Of a stretch of 64,000 nt of DNA, positions 33,541 to 45,320 are shown piece after piece (within the stretch, counting starts at the first letter, position 1; each line of letters starts with the position of its first letter). Both the position numbers and the translations under genes were made by a program. The notes under the pieces are model-generated. The model ran no database searches. It was not told the origin of the DNA and saw only the letters and a program-made list of their open reading frames with translations. The DNA is from Amyelois transitella (lineage: Eukaryota; Arthropoda; Insecta; Lepidoptera; Pyralidae). Where the stretch lies: assembly GCF_032362555.1 (NCBI RefSeq), contig NC_083528.1, positions 6,510,001 through 6,574,000 on the forward strand, read 5' to 3'.

Positions 33541-33837
33541 ATGTACATACATACATATAATCACGTCTATATCCCTTGCGGGGTAGACAGAGCCAACAGT
33601 TTTGAAAAGACTGATAAGCCACATTGTGCTATTTGGCTTAAAGATAGAATTGTGATTCAAATAGGCTTATAAACTTGGGATTCGTCTTTTAGGCGATGGG
33701 CTAGCAACCCGTCACTATTTTTGAATCTCAATTCTATCATTAAGCCAAACAGCTGATCGTGGCCTATCAGATTAGTCAAGACTGTTGAATCTGTCTGGTC
33801 CACAAGGGATTTAGACGTGTTTTTTATGTATGTATGT
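33541..33837. mobile_element. Two family A elements joined head to head
   Basis: 33541-33664 minus (tail to GATTCAAATAG), then at once 33665-33837 plus (TTATAAACTTGGGATTCG to the (ATGT)n tail). Both outer ends carry the tail. Confidence 0.7.
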
Positions 33838-34338
33838 AAAAACTTTTTACATTGTAAAGTGAATGATATTTTTTAAACTTATCTTAGGTCATAAATGAAA
33901 GGGATAAACTAAATTATCCTCGCCATATGCGCCGCCTTGCGAGAGCGCTAACACTGCACCAGATACCTACATCAAAAGATAATCTAGGAAATACAGAGCT
34001 TATTACTTTCAGACATGGCAAAAATACAATACCTCTAAATAAAAAAGAACCAATTAAGAACTAGCAAACAATGGAAAATAAACAGAGAAATACAAAAAAT
34101 TATGTACATATTTTTTTTTAATGAAATTTTTATGTTTGTACAATACATACTTTAAGCAATTTCTTAAACATCCGGCATTAACAATAAAAATATTACTTAC
34201 CTAATATCTACTAATCATTAGTGCTTTCTCTATATTTTCGTGTCTAATTCTTCTCTTCTCGAAACCGCGTGCCTTTAACAACGTTTCTTTGAAGATAACA
34301 AGCAATACTTATAACTTGAATTCATACAAAAAGTAACT
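33838..34338. other. Gene-free stretch
   Basis: AT-rich, nothing recognised. Confidence 0.45.
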
Positions 34339-34614
34339 ACATACATACATATGGTCACGTCTATATCCCTTGCGGGGTAGACAGAGCTAACTCTCTTGTA
34401 AAGACTGATAGGCCACGTTCAGCTATTTGGCTTTAAGATAGATATATATAAGATATAATTGAGATTCAAATAGTGACAGGTTGCTAGCCCATCGCTTAAA
34501 AGAAGAATTCCAAGTTTATAAGCCTACTCCTTAGTCGCCTTTTACGACATCCACGGGAGAGAGATGGAGAGGTCCTATAATTTTTTTCTATTGGTGCCGG
34601 GAACCACACGGCAC
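34339..34614 (-). mobile_element. Family A element, full length
   Basis: (CATA)n to TGCCGGGAACCACACGGCAC, with a small ATATATAAG insertion. Confidence 0.8.
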
Positions 34615-35044
34615 TTAATTAAATGGATTAATAATTCTGTAACAATAAATTTACAATTTTTATCATTATCACTATTCATCTTTTACTATTGGCTCTATAT
34701 TACTTAGGCAATCTTTCTACCCCTAAAAAAGACAAAGACTTGATATGTGAATGTAAAATAACAAGTAAGCCGTGTCTATACGACCCCAAACTCTACAGCT
34801 AACCTCGCGGCACCCGTTATATAAATTCGCGTCCAATATTCACAAATCCATGGTGAATTTTAATGGTTGAAGCAAATTGCAACCCGCGGTGTCGCACGCA
34901 TAAAACATTGAAGAAATTGCCATTCTCTTTTATAATATCACTAACTTTTACCCGCTATTTCGCCCGTTTTAATTCAGCGCCATTTATAAAAAGCGATGAA
35001 ATTATCACCGCATACCTACAAAAAGCAACGAATTAAGCGCCATC
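34615..35044. other. Gene-free stretch
   Basis: Nothing recognised; moderate GC near 34790-34900. Confidence 0.45.
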
Positions 35045-35305
35045 TACAAAAGAATACATACATATGTTCACGTCTATATCCCTTGCGGGGTAGACAGAGC
35101 CAACAGTCTTGAAAATACTGATAGGCTAGGTTCAGCTGTTTGGCTTAGTGATAGAATTGAGATTCAAATAGTGACAGGTTGCTAGTCCATCGCCTAAAAA
35201 AATCCCACGTTTGTAAACCTATCCCTTTCGCTTTTACGATATCCATGGGAAAGAGATGGAGTGGTTCTATTCTTTTTTGTATTGGTGCCGGGAACCACAC
35301 GGCAT
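35045..35305 (-). mobile_element. Family A element, full length
   Basis: ATACATACATATGTTCACGT to GGTGCCGGGAACCACACGGC, directly upstream of the LINE region. Confidence 0.8.
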
Positions 35306-35329
35306 AAATAAATACAGGTTTATTTGCTA

Positions 35330-35395
35330 ATCCTAACGGGAATTACAGTTTTTACCGGGATAAAAAGTACCCTATGTCTTTCTCTAGACTCTTAA
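35330..35395 (-). mobile_element. HelB fragment beside the LINE
   Basis: Contains CGGGATAAAAAGTACCCTAT, the internal motif of HelB, in reverse orientation. Confidence 0.4.
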
Positions 35396-35457
35396 TTATA
35401 TATATATGTATATATATATATATATGAAAGAACTAGTATTTAGTATAGTGACCGAGG

Positions 35458-37599
35458 ATGACGTTAAAAACACCGAATTTGAAGACACAATTGTTAATAC
35501 GTGTACAAATTTTTTTCGCAAATCAATCCAAGGGAAATAAATTAACTATCTTACATCAAAATATTGCGGGATTGTTAAATAAATCAGATTTGTTAACTGT
35601 AAATATAGAAGTATTAGCTGACCAGAAGATTGACATTGACATTATTTGCATATCGGAGCATTTTATACGGTCTGGTGAAGAAGATGAAATAGAACTTTCA
35701 AATTATGTTCCTGCAGCCATATATGCGAGACCGGATATTAAACGTGGTGGAACTTGTATATTATTAAAAAAATATTTTCGATACAATGAGTTGCATTATA
35801 TAGCTGAACTGTCTGTACCTGGTGTTGTGGAATGCTGTGCAACGGAATTAATCCAATATCAAATGGTAATATTGTGTATATACAGACCATCTACTTCAAA
35901 AGATTTTGACATTTTTTATGAAAAATTAGATTTAATTTTAAAAACATTATATAATAAAAATTCTTATAAAAATATAATAATGTGTGGGGATTTTAACATT
36001 AATGTACTGGTAAAAAATAATTTATCTCAAGACTTTGAATATTTTCTCATGAATTACAATCTTCAATTACAAATCAAAGAAGTTACAAGACCAAGCTCTC
36101 AAACTTGTCTTGATAATTTTGCTCACAATTTACGGGATCAATGCAACAGTCAAGTAATTGATTTTGCTTTGTCGGATCACACAGCCCAAATTTTAGAGAT
36201 CCCCATTAATAAAATTAATGAATTATATAACTGGCGTGTAAAAAGGAGAAATTTGTCAAATGAGCATATGAATTTATTTAAAAAATACATAAAATCTTTC
36301 CCTTTTGAGGGCATTTACAGTACAAACGATATCAATACAGCGTTTGATTATTTCTTTGATAATTTCAAAATGATCTATGATCTTTGCTTTCCCTTTAAAA
36401 TTCAAACCGTTAACCGAAATAAAAAGAATTTGCGGTGGGTTTCAAAGGGGATTAAAATTTGTTCTAAAAAGAAAAGACTGCTGTTATGGAAACATAGAAT
36501 AGCGCCATCCAGTCAGTCTAAAATAAACTTAGTTAATTATTCCAAAAAATTAAAAAAAATTATAAATATGACACAAAGTGTTCAAAATTCTTCATATATT
36601 AGTAATTCCCAAAATAAATCCAAGGCAACTTGGCAAATCATAAATAATAAAAATAACAAAAAAGACTTTATTTTAGAGATTGAAAATGAAGGAAACATAG
36701 TATCAGAACCAATTTTAATGGCAGATACTTTTAATACTTATTTTATTGACAAAATCGAAAATTCCTCTAATAACTTACAAGATAAGGTAGATCTAAAGGC
36801 TCAACCGCAGTCTATGTTCTTGTTGCCAATTATGGTCGAAGAAATTATTAAAATTATAAAAACATTAAAAAATACCAACAGTACTGGATATGATGATATC
36901 TCCACAAAAGCTGTAAAGTTTGTCTGCGAGGATATTGCAGATCATTTAGCTCACTTGATAAATATGTCTATATCGGCTGGTGTTTATCCTGATAATTTAA
37001 AGCCGACAATTATAATACCACTCCATAAAACAGGAGATAAAAAACGCATGTCCAACTATAGACAAATAGCGCTAGGGTCTATCTTTACAAAAATATTTGA
37101 AAAATACTTGTACAACGCTCTTTATAATTACTTGACGAAATATGATATTTTATGCGACGAACAAAAGGGATTCAGGAAAAACAAAACCATCAATATGGCA
37201 ATATATGACTTAATTGAAATTGTTATGAAAAATGTAGATAATCGTAATCCTGTTTGTGTTATGTATACTGATATGACACAAGCTTTTGACTATGTCAATC
37301 GTAAAAGACTGATAAACAAATTAGATAAGTATGGAATAAGAGGAAATGTATTAAACTTAATAAAGTCTTACTTAAATAATAGAATGCAATGTGTAAAATT
37401 AACTAGTCTATGTCATAAAACAAAACAAGAAACAAATAATGTGTCAAACTATAAACTAAACAGATTTGGCGTTCCTCAAGGAAGTGTTCTAGGACCGTTA
37501 CTGTTCCTCATTTATATAAATGATTTGCCTTTGAACATTAAGCAAAATATGGTTTTATTCGCTGATGACAGTAGGTACTGCTGTGATAAAATGCGTTGA
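35458..37599 (+). pseudogene. LINE ORF2, endonuclease and RT up to the FADD box
   Basis: 713 codons. The apurinic-type endonuclease domain (about residues 30-245) has all expected catalytic positions: Asn35 in LHQN, Glu67 in SEH, Asp178 and Asn180 in GDFN, and SDH at 239-241. The RT domain (from about 455) shows NSTGYDDIS, the FxKIFEKYL region, GVPQGSVLGPLLFLIYINDL and FADD at 701-704. The frame then goes wrong: after ADDS it reads RYCCDKMR and stops. Continuing one base later restores the family sequence, so this looks like a one-base insertion between about 37570 and 37575. Confidence 0.88.
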
Positions 37600-38398
37600 C
37601 CCGAATTGTTATGAATTGGACGTAAATAATACATTAAATGATATAATTAAATGGTTAGACATAAATAATTTGAAAATCAATTTGCAAAAAACAAAACTAA
37701 TGCATTTTTACAACAAAAAACTACCTTTAAATATTTGTGTGAAATACAATAATCTGAACATAGAAGAAGTGCAAGAAACTAGATTTTTAGGACTTAAAGT
37801 TGATAGCAAATTAACATGGGATTCTCACATTGAATCAATATGTAAAAAGTTACATAAATCAGCTTATGCATTATTCAGATTATCCAAAAAAGTCAAATTG
37901 GATGTTACACTTGTAGCTTACCACGGTATGGTAACGCCACATTTAAGTTATGGTGTTATATTTTGGGGTAACTCACGTGAAAATGACAAAGTATTTAAAG
38001 CTCAAAAAAGATGTCTCAGATCAATGTGTGGACTAAAGTCAATGGAAAGTTGTGTACCTATTTTTAAAACACTTAAACTTTTAACACTACCCTGTGTTTA
38101 TATAATGGAAATATGTATTTTTGTTAAATCTAATCCGCACTTATTTCAAAAATTAATAGACACTAGAAAGAGACCAAATAATTTGAGATCCCAATATCAA
38201 CTAAAACTGGCAATTGGAGGTCATAAGACTGCTATGCTTGGCAAGAGTGTGATTGGTATGGCTCCTATTATTTTTAACAAATTACCGGATTATCTAAAAA
38301 AATTGGACATAGTAACATTTAAAAAGGAAATAAAATTATTACTAACTGATAAGTGCTATTATAGCGTCAATGACTTTTTAAAAGATATTGTGACATAA
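37565..38398 (+). pseudogene. LINE ORF2, RT thumb and C-terminal part after the frameshift
   Basis: In-frame continuation of the reverse transcriptase in the next frame. It holds the post-FADD segment (NDIIKWLDINNLKINLQKTK), then RFLGLKVDSKLTWDSHIESI, the LSYGVIFWG motif and a normal end at 38396-38398. The ATG at 37565 is just inside the overlap and is unlikely to be a real start. Confidence 0.85.
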
Positions 38399-38711
38399 TT
38401 ATTATATTTTATTTTTATTAAATATTAATTGATGACATTATTGCTAAATATATATTATTTTTAATTAAGTATAAATTAAGGCGAAATTTTGATTTTTAAT
38501 TTATTATTGAATGATTTAAATTCAAAATGAAAAAAAATTATCTGACTGAATTATTGTACGTCTTGTGAAGACAGATCACAGTGACACGAACTGTTTTGTA
38601 TCATCTTTTCTACCTGTGTTTCCGCAATAAAGAGATTTGATTTGATTTGATTTGATTTATATATAAATATATTCTAAGATTAATTCGGTAGAGCACCTGT
38701 GAAGAGGTAAA

Positions 38712-38770
38712 AAACAAACAAACACACAAACAAACTTACTTTCGCATTTATAATTTTATTTGGAATGGGA
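38712..38770 (-). mobile_element. HelB fragment
   Basis: AAACAAACTTACTTTCGCAT and TTATAATTTTA: reverse complement of the HelB start. Confidence 0.45.
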
Positions 38771-39185
38771 TTTAGATGTAACCTGTCAAAGGTCAGGATA
38801 CCGTATAAGACGCGATGGTTCAGAGGTTAAGGTGTCTCATTTAAAAAGCGGAAAGGTACTCAGGTTCGTGTACGAATTCGTGACGAAAGAAGATAGTGTA
38901 TGCCAGCTTCTCTTCCCATGCAGTTTGTAAAAGTTAATAAAGGGAAAAGTGATATATTTATAGATATATATATAAATAATCATGCAATAAAACCACAGGA
39001 TCGCGTGGACACGAATACTATGTATTTCAAAGATGCGCGCGCATGGGACGCCGCACCACAGATAAACAAGAACATAACAAGAAGGAGTTTGTATAACATT
39101 TCCAACTTCTTTGAACATATATATCAAAGAGACTTAAGTTTCAGTGCTAACAGATGCTCCTACGCTCCTACTCCGTACATTAAAT

Positions 39186-39336
39186 ATAAATAAATAAATA
39201 TATACGGGACAAATTACACAGATTGAGTTAGCCTCGAAATAAGTTCGAGACTTGTGTGACGAGATACAACTCAACGATACTATATTTTATAATAAATACT
39301 TATATAGATAAACATCCAAGACCCAGGCCATTCAGG
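39186..39336 (-). mobile_element. Family B SINE, body and tail only
   Basis: ACGGGACAAATTACACAGAT to CATCCAAGACCCAGGCCA; the tRNA-like head is absent and family G sequence follows. Confidence 0.68.
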
Positions 39337-39341
39337 TAACT

Positions 39342-39485
39342 GGATGTGTATTCGTGTAATCATGATCAGATACGGGTTTGATAGGAGTCGCTTCGTGTAA
39401 CAACCTGACTCACCGATCCAGGATCCGTGGTCAGGGGCGTACCCCGGGCTCGTCTTCAGAGCAGTGACGGTCGTAATCGGAACTA
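39342..39485 (-). repeat. Family G repeat, partial
   Basis: Reverse orientation: AGTCGCTTCGTGTAACAACC and CGATCCAGGATCCGTGGTCA. Confidence 0.5.
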
Positions 39486-39514
39486 ACACCCGGAGCAAGA
39501 AGAATAAAGGTTAA

Positions 39515-39615
39515 TAACCTTCTCTTTAAGCCGATAGGCTAGCGACCTGCATGAATCGAAATCTCAATTTCATCATAGGTCGTTTCGAAAATATTGGCTC
39601 TGTCCATCACAAGGA
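39515..39615 (+). mobile_element. Family A element, degenerate
   Basis: CCTTCTCTTTAAGCCGATAG, CTAGCGACCTGCATGAATCG, ATTGGCTCTGTCCATCACAA. Confidence 0.42.
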
Positions 39616-39659
39616 CTAAAAATGTCATCAAAGTTCGTAGTTAAACCAATCATAGAATA

Positions 39660-39893
39660 GCCCGGCAGCCCAGCAGCCCAGCAACTCAGCAGCACAGCAA
39701 CCCAACAGCCCAGCAACCCAGCAGCCCAGCAGCCCAGCAGCCCAGCAACCCAGCAACCCAGCAGCACAGCAACCCAACAGCCCAGCAACCCAGCAGCCCA
39801 GCAACCCAGCAGCCCAGCAGCCCATCAGCTCAGCAACCCAGCAGCCCAGCAACTAAGTAACCCAGCAGCCCAGCATCCCAACAAACAGCAAAG
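39660..39893 (-). repeat. (CCCAGCARC)n minisatellite
   Basis: About 230 bases of 9-11 base units CCCAGCAGC / CCCAGCAAC, with interspersed CACAGC. On the minus strand it reads LLGCWVAGLLGCWAAG in any of the repeat frames; these frames have no other gene-like property. Confidence 0.85.
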
Positions 39894-40123
39894 AACAGCG
39901 GAACAACAACTATCGCTGTCCCGATTCAAGCGATAGTTTTTCGCGCGATAGAATCGGCGCGCGCGTGCTTTTCTTCGGCTGTTCAGACAGCTATAACTTG
40001 GAGGGAAAAATCTTCTAATTCTATATGTAACGTGATAAACAAAGCATTTAGGTCAAGAGGCGCCATGTTTAGACAGCAAACGAGGAAATTGATTAATATC
40101 CGAAGTCTCACAGGGCCCAGCCG

Positions 40124-40180
40124 GCATACATACATAAAATCACGTTTATCAATCCATTACGGGGTAGACAGAGACATCAG
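40124..40180 (-). mobile_element. Family A/RTE tail fragment
   Basis: CATACATACATAAAATCACG, CGGGGTAGACAGAGAC. Confidence 0.5.
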
Positions 40181-40317
40181 CTTTTATTGAAATAGTCCGC
40201 TGGCAAAAATAATAATGTGGCAGGGGTAGGGTAGACAGCGATGAGGCAGAATGATCAAGACTAAAAGGCCGCGTAACCAAATTGAAAACTAAATGTGTAT
40301 ACCTAAATGCTTTGATC

Positions 40318-40535
40318 TGACAGCCTCTGTGGCGCAGCGGTAGTGCGCTTGCCTGTGACAACGGAGGTCCTGGATTCAAATCCCGGTTAAGGCATGATGA
40401 GAATCGAACTTTCTCTGATTGGCCTGGGTCTTCGATGTTGATCTATATATTTAAGTATTTATTACAAAATATAGTTGTATATAAAATATACTTCGAGACT
40501 AACTCAATCTGTGTAATTTGTCCCGTATATATTTA
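40318..40535 (+). mobile_element. Family B tRNA-derived SINE
   Basis: CTGTGGCGCAGCGGTAGTGC, B box GGATTCAAATCC, body with a short internal deletion, ending CTCAATCTGTGTAATTTGTC. Confidence 0.77.
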
Positions 40536-40693
40536 TATTTGAACATAGGTATTGAGATAATGAATAAAAGCTACAATTGACTAAAAATGGGTAAGTCTAA
40601 AATAGGTCTAGACTAGACCACAGGTCTACGCACATTAGTGAAAACGGCGTGCCGGGTGATTAAAAGTCCGTCTAGTACACATTTTGAGGACAT

Positions 40694-40850
40694 TTACATA
40701 CAAACATATAGTCACGTCTTTATCCCTTACGGAGTAGACAGAGCCAACAGTCTCGCAAAGACTGAAAGGCCACGTTCATCTGTTGGCTTAATGACGTATT
40801 GGAACGAGACGGTGTGGTCGCATTCTTAAGTGCTGTGACCCACCCGGCAC
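40694..40850 (-). mobile_element. Family A element, degenerate 5' part
   Basis: CATATAGTCACGTCTTTATC to TTGGCTTAATGACG, then a rearranged head ending CACCCGGCAC. Confidence 0.62.
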
Positions 40851-40902
40851 TGTGAGCCTTATAAGGAAATTTGGTTTTTTAAAACAATCACTTTACCTTG
40901 TG

Positions 40903-41162
40903 TGGCGTGCGGTTCCCAACATTAATAAAAAAATAATAATAGGACCACTACTTCTCTTTTCCATGGATGTCGTAAAAGGCGACTAAGGGATAGGTTTATA
41001 AACTTGCGATTCCTATTTTAAGCGATAGGCTGGCAACCTGTCGACATTTGAATCTCAATTCTATCATTAAGCCAAACAGCTGAACGTGGCCTTTCAGTCT
41101 TTTGAAAACTGTTGGCTCTGTCTACTCCGCAAGGGACATAGCCGTGACCATATATGTATGTA
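40903..41162 (+). mobile_element. Family A element, near full length
   Basis: GTGCGGTTCCCAACATTAAT to GACATAGCCGTGACCATATA and tail. Confidence 0.75.
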
Positions 41163-41395
41163 ACGATTAACATTGAAATTAAAACGACACTTTCTAGAGG
41201 ACTTTAGTAAATATCCGAAGACGTTAGCACCCAAAAACAATCATGCATGGTGCCCCTATGCGTTCGGAACTCCCTCTGATTTATGCGTCGCTTATCGCGA
41301 CTGAATTTATTTGTCTGCCGGAGCTCTCCTACCACTGATGCTGGCCTGGTACTTGCGCAGACGAAAACCTATGGAGTCGCTTCAAATATATAATA

Positions 41396-41605
41396 AAACT
41401 AGATACCGTCCGCGACTTCGTCAGCGTGGAATCATACCCGCGGGGACTCAGAGACAAAAAGTAACCTGTTTGTTATTCTGGGTATTCAGCTACCTACATA
41501 CCAAATTTGATCGTAATCGGTTCAGTAGTTTTCGCGTGAAAGAGTAACAAAAATCCATATTGACATACCCACAAACTTTCGCATTTATAATATTAGTATA
41601 GATAG
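41396..41605 (-). mobile_element. HelB (Helitron-like), near full length
   Basis: ACTAGATACCGTCCGCGACT to CGCATTTATAATATTAGTAT, with GTAACCTGTTTGTTATTCTG and AATCGGTTCAGTAGTTTTCG inside. Confidence 0.65.
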
Positions 41606-41631
41606 ATATGTGAGAGTTTGCGAGTTAAAAG

Positions 41632-41800
41632 GCGACTAAGTAGGGATTCTTTTTTTAGGCGATGGGCTAGCAACCTGTCACTATTTGAATCTCAATTCTA
41701 TCATTAAGCCAAATAGCTGAACGTGGCCTATCAGTCTTTTCAATACTGTTGGCTCTGTCTACTTCACAACGGATTTTGACGTGACCATATGTATGTATGT
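41632..41800 (+). mobile_element. Family A element, 3' two thirds
   Basis: AAAAGGCGACTAAGTAGGGA to GTGACCATATGTATGTATGT. Confidence 0.72.
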
Positions 41801-41989
41801 ACCGCCGGCAGGGCTTGACTTTCTATGAGAGCTGAGGCAACAAGTGGAAAATTTGTCCTTGCTAAAAGCATGTGAGAGTGAAATCTATATATATATAAAA
41901 GAGGAACCTGAACGGCTAATTGACTGAGTGAAACATCAGCGCACAATATCACAAGTATTAATATAAGATTTGTACTTGATGAATGCGTT

Positions 41990-42035
41990 TAGTTGCCTTT
42001 TACGACCTCCATTGGGCAGAGATGGAGCGGCGCTG
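41990..42035 (-). mobile_element. Family A fragment
   Basis: TTGCCTTTTACGACCTCCAT, GGCAGAGATGGAGCGG. Confidence 0.42.
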
Positions 42036-43352
42036 TGATTCAACGAGTAGTGTCCAGATTCTTTTAACAGGAAAATTGTGCTATCGTCAAATGTAACAGG
42101 AACAAAACTTAAGAACAAAAATTAAAATCATTTTTTTGCCAATGGAGTCTCCACACATTTCCCTGTGCGATGCAGCGCGCTGTCTCGGCGCGGGTAATTG
42201 TACAAATTATAAATTTGTGACCGACTGCCGCTGTGGCGGATTAAGTCGCGTCGCATTCGCAGTATGGGATCACCGCACTGCTACACTCTGGGCTTTTAAA
42301 CTTAAAATAATAGCCTAATGTTAGTATTACCAAACATTTGCTTGAGACGCACTACTTAACTGTCTTCTTGCTAGCTCTTTCGAGGGAGATAAATTTTGGT
42401 TAACCTTTTCTTGACAAAATTCCTCATTGTCTATCTACCAACGTGTCACTCTCATTTTGTCTTCGGGGCTTTTGACTGCTTTGCTACATATATTAACTCC
42501 CTAGCACTGCTGTCTTCTTGTTATTTTGTGTTGATATTTTTAATATGTATCCTTCATATTGAATGGCAAAGCCTCCGTACTAGGTTCCACTGAAAATCAG
42601 CGCATTGTGTAACCTCATCATACTCATGCATATGCTGAGTGGAAACCCTTTTGGTCGCATCATGTATTTTTTTTTATTTTTATCTCTGTTTATGAATGAA
42701 AATGTTATGTTACATCTTGCGCCAAATAAAGATTTTTCTTTCTTTCTTTCTTTCTTTCTTTGGTCCATCCCTTATAGGAAATAAATATTCATAATATGTA
42801 TCTCCCGCTATATAATATTCTACCCATTCCTAATTTTTATGTATAATAAGCAAAACAAACTGCAATTCTGTGGAAACTAATGTACAAAATAAACAGAACG
42901 CTACGGACAAAATTAAATTTTTGCGACGCCTACAAAAAAACTCAGAGCAATTTGTAGTAAACGCGCGACAGCGAGCAATATTAGGCGCTTCTGTATTTCT
43001 GGCGCAATAATTACAACTTTTAGCTGAACGAGACTAACTTCCGGGGTCGACGTGCTTGTTGTGCATTAAGGGTACGAATTTTTAACTCACAATAATTAGA
43101 ATTATGTTTCTCTCGAGTAAAATAATAGAATAAAAATTAAAATGGAGGTTCGTTGATCTAGTTACGTAAGTAGCCAGTGGTCTTTGAAGTTTTTGGTGGT
43201 CTCAGCCTATTCCCCAGAAAAGAGGCGTGTTGTCAATTTCATACTTATAATATTTAGTGTATGAATTACATTATAGTTTTTGTAAATCTTTTTCGTGAAT
43301 TTGGTAGATTGATATTCTGTTGAATATAATTATTATATTCGTTGATTTAATT
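42036..43352. other. Gene-free stretch
   Basis: Contains the (TTTC)n LINE end; otherwise no recognised feature. Confidence 0.45.
42540..42762 (+). mobile_element. LINE-like 3' end with (TTTC)n tail
   Basis: Non-coding sequence ending GCGCCAAATAAAGATTTTTC and then TTTC units to 42762. The signal plus short repeat tail is the usual form of a LINE 3' end; no coding part is present. Confidence 0.55.
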
Positions 43353-43392
43353 TTATCCCCGCAAGGGATAAAGACGTGATGATATGTATGTA
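43353..43392 (+). mobile_element. Family A tail fragment
   Basis: ATCCCCGCAAGGGATAAAGA, CGTGATGATATGTATGTA. Confidence 0.5.
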
Positions 43393-43518
43393 CATATATT
43401 CTGTTGATGCAAACTTCCACGCTGATATGGTAGCGAAGAAAAAACACGTGTGCGAGCTTTTTCTGTTCCTGTACAAATTGTAAAACTCAATCTAAGGTAA
43501 GGCTAATAAACGAGAAAT

Positions 43519-43666
43519 TCATCTTTTAGGCAATAGGCTAATAACCCATCCCTATTCAAATCTCGATTCCACTTTTAAAGCTGTCTGAGCGTGACAATTT
43601 AGTCCTTACGAGAATGTTGGATCTGCCTATCCCGTCAATAGATAAATACATGACTATATATATGTA
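43519..43666 (+). mobile_element. Family A element, old 3' half
   Basis: CATCTTTTAGGCAATAGGCT to ACATGACTATATATATG, well diverged. Confidence 0.52.
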
Positions 43667-43810
43667 ACCCCCCAAACCCCAACAGCGCGCTTTATGCGAC
43701 GTAGAGACGGCGACGGCAGGGTTAACTGCACGACAAGAAGCTAAGAATTTTATGGAACACGCAGAAAATTCAGAATTATCCGGAAAGGAAATAAGATAAA
43801 ATATATCCCA

Positions 43811-43888
43811 ACTAATATTATAAATACGAAAGTAAGTTTATTTGTTCGTTTTTTTGTTTCCCTTTCACGCATTAACTTCTAGATCAAT
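43811..43888 (+). mobile_element. HelB fragment
   Basis: AACTAATATTATAAATACGA and CCCTTTCACGCATTAACTTC. Confidence 0.5.
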
Positions 43889-43908
43889 CTTCTTGAAGTT
43901 TTTGAGAG

Positions 43909-43958
43909 TGGTCCTATTCTATAAAAATAGAAATTTATGCCGGAAACCACACGACATT
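43909..43958 (-). mobile_element. Family A head fragment
   Basis: GTGGTCCTATTCTATAAAAA, GCCGGAAACCACACGACA. Confidence 0.5.
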
Positions 43959-44390
43959 ACAATATTGGTAAAATACTTACTCTTTATCGATAATCCAAGT
44001 AACTCTTTTGTGAATAGTTGTGTGAAAATTCCACCATTTTTAAATGAGCCTCCTTTTTGAAATCGGTAAAAATTATATAACATTAAACATCTAAAGTTTT
44101 CCCACTTCTTGTTTCGGGGTACATCGGAATTTTTCCTTAATTGCCTACGCTGTCGTTATAGGGCGGATTTAGCCAAGGGAACAGTTTTCTGAAACTACTT
44201 TCAGTATCTATTAAGTGCAGTGCATTCTTAAAATCGTTTTGGGTTCAAAACCCAAGGTCAGCTGTGTGGAATTGAATATTGGATCGGACATTTCTTACTG
44301 GCCTAATTACAAAAACATATAACGCCTTTCTCCCTTACGACGAAGTCAGACTCAATTTACCCTGACTTACAATGGCGATTAATGGAATCA

Positions 44391-44660
44391 ACATACATAT
44401 TATCACATGAATGTCCCTTGTAGGCAGACAGAGCAGACAGTCTTGAAAAGATAGACAGGCCTAGTTCAGCTGTATGACTTTTTATTAGAATTGAGATTCA
44501 AATAGTGTGAGATTACCAGCCCATCGCCTTTGAAAAGAATCCCAATTTTAATTTTAGGCATATTAAAATTGGGATTCTTTTCCCTTAGTCGGCTTTTACG
44601 ACATCCATGGGAAAGAGATGGGGTGCTCCTATTCTTTAGTGCCGGGAACCACGCGGCACA
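44391..44660 (-). mobile_element. Family A element with internal fold-back
   Basis: Tail to head complete (ends GTGCCGGGAACCACGCGGCA). Contains a 20-bp perfect inverted repeat at 44533-44552 and 44562-44581. Confidence 0.75.
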
Positions 44661-44761
44661 ATGGAACTGATATTCGGGTATAACGTGACATGTTGCTAAC
44701 CCATCACCTAAAAGTATTCAAATATTATAAGCCGTGATTGACTTATACTATCTGTGCAGGA

Positions 44762-44875
44762 GGAGGAGGTGCTTGGAGGAGGCCTTCGTCAAAGGACAGA
44801 CGCACACTTAACTATAATTTATTGAAACTATTGTAAAGGAAAAAATGTTCGAATAAAGGCTATTGTTATTATTGT
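44762..44875 (+). mobile_element. Short LINE 3' end with 13-bp target duplication
   Basis: 114-base insertion with GGAGGCCTTCGTCAAAGGAC, CGAATAAAGGC and a TATTGTTATTATTGT tail. TATCTGTGCAGGA flanks it at 44749-44761 and 44876-44888. Confidence 0.72.
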
Positions 44876-45320
44876 TATCTGTGCAGGAAGACCAGCAAAT
44901 GGGAAACACTAGAATTTTTTCTGTAAATGATCTGTCCTTCTAAAAATAGCGAGTTTTTCGTGAAAATGGGGTAGCGCGTGCCATACTAAACGGTGCAGGT
45001 TCAAATCCAGAATGTTGGATGAAAAAGAAGATATATCTTAAGATTCAAGGCTTAGTACTTGGGCTCCATTAAATAAATCATGTTTAAAACTTAACATACT
45101 TATCGTGATAGATTTGCCAAAGTTATTACAGTTAGCAACTGCATGGAGAATCTAGAATACATGACAAAATCATTTATAAATAATACAGGTATGAAACGCG
45201 CAAGTAACGTACAAATATTTTATCTTCTACGGGTCGCTCCGTGACCACGGATCTTTGTTACATGACTCGAAAACTCTGTGATAAAATAAAGGTACTTACG
45301 TGCGCGTTTAATACCTGTAT

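Larger units (their letters stand above)
35430..38659 (+). mobile_element. 5'-truncated non-LTR retrotransposon (CR1/Jockey-like), ORF2 with one frameshift
   Basis: About 3.2 kb of a LINE. It carries an endonuclease plus reverse transcriptase frame, a short 3' UTR with AATAAA (38626-38631) and a tail of about five GATTT units (38634-38659). No ORF1 is present and the 5' edge lies in an (AT)n stretch at the very start of the endonuclease, so it is 5'-truncated. The GATTT-type short-repeat tail suits a CR1/L2/Daphne-like group better than poly(A)-tailed Jockey; I cannot fix the clade by eye. The coding region is long and nearly intact, so insertion was recent. Confidence 0.88.

Noticed and set aside
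39573..39852. Leu/Gly/Cys/Trp-rich frames resembling a membrane or cuticle-type repeat protein
   Set aside because: They are the minus-strand reading of the (CCCAGCARC)n minisatellite, open in more than one frame, which argues against coding.
39908..39938. 10-bp inverted repeat AACTATCGCT / AGCGATAGTT
   Set aside because: Short arms, single occurrence and no terminator or RNA gene context; hairpins of this size are expected by chance in 64 kb.
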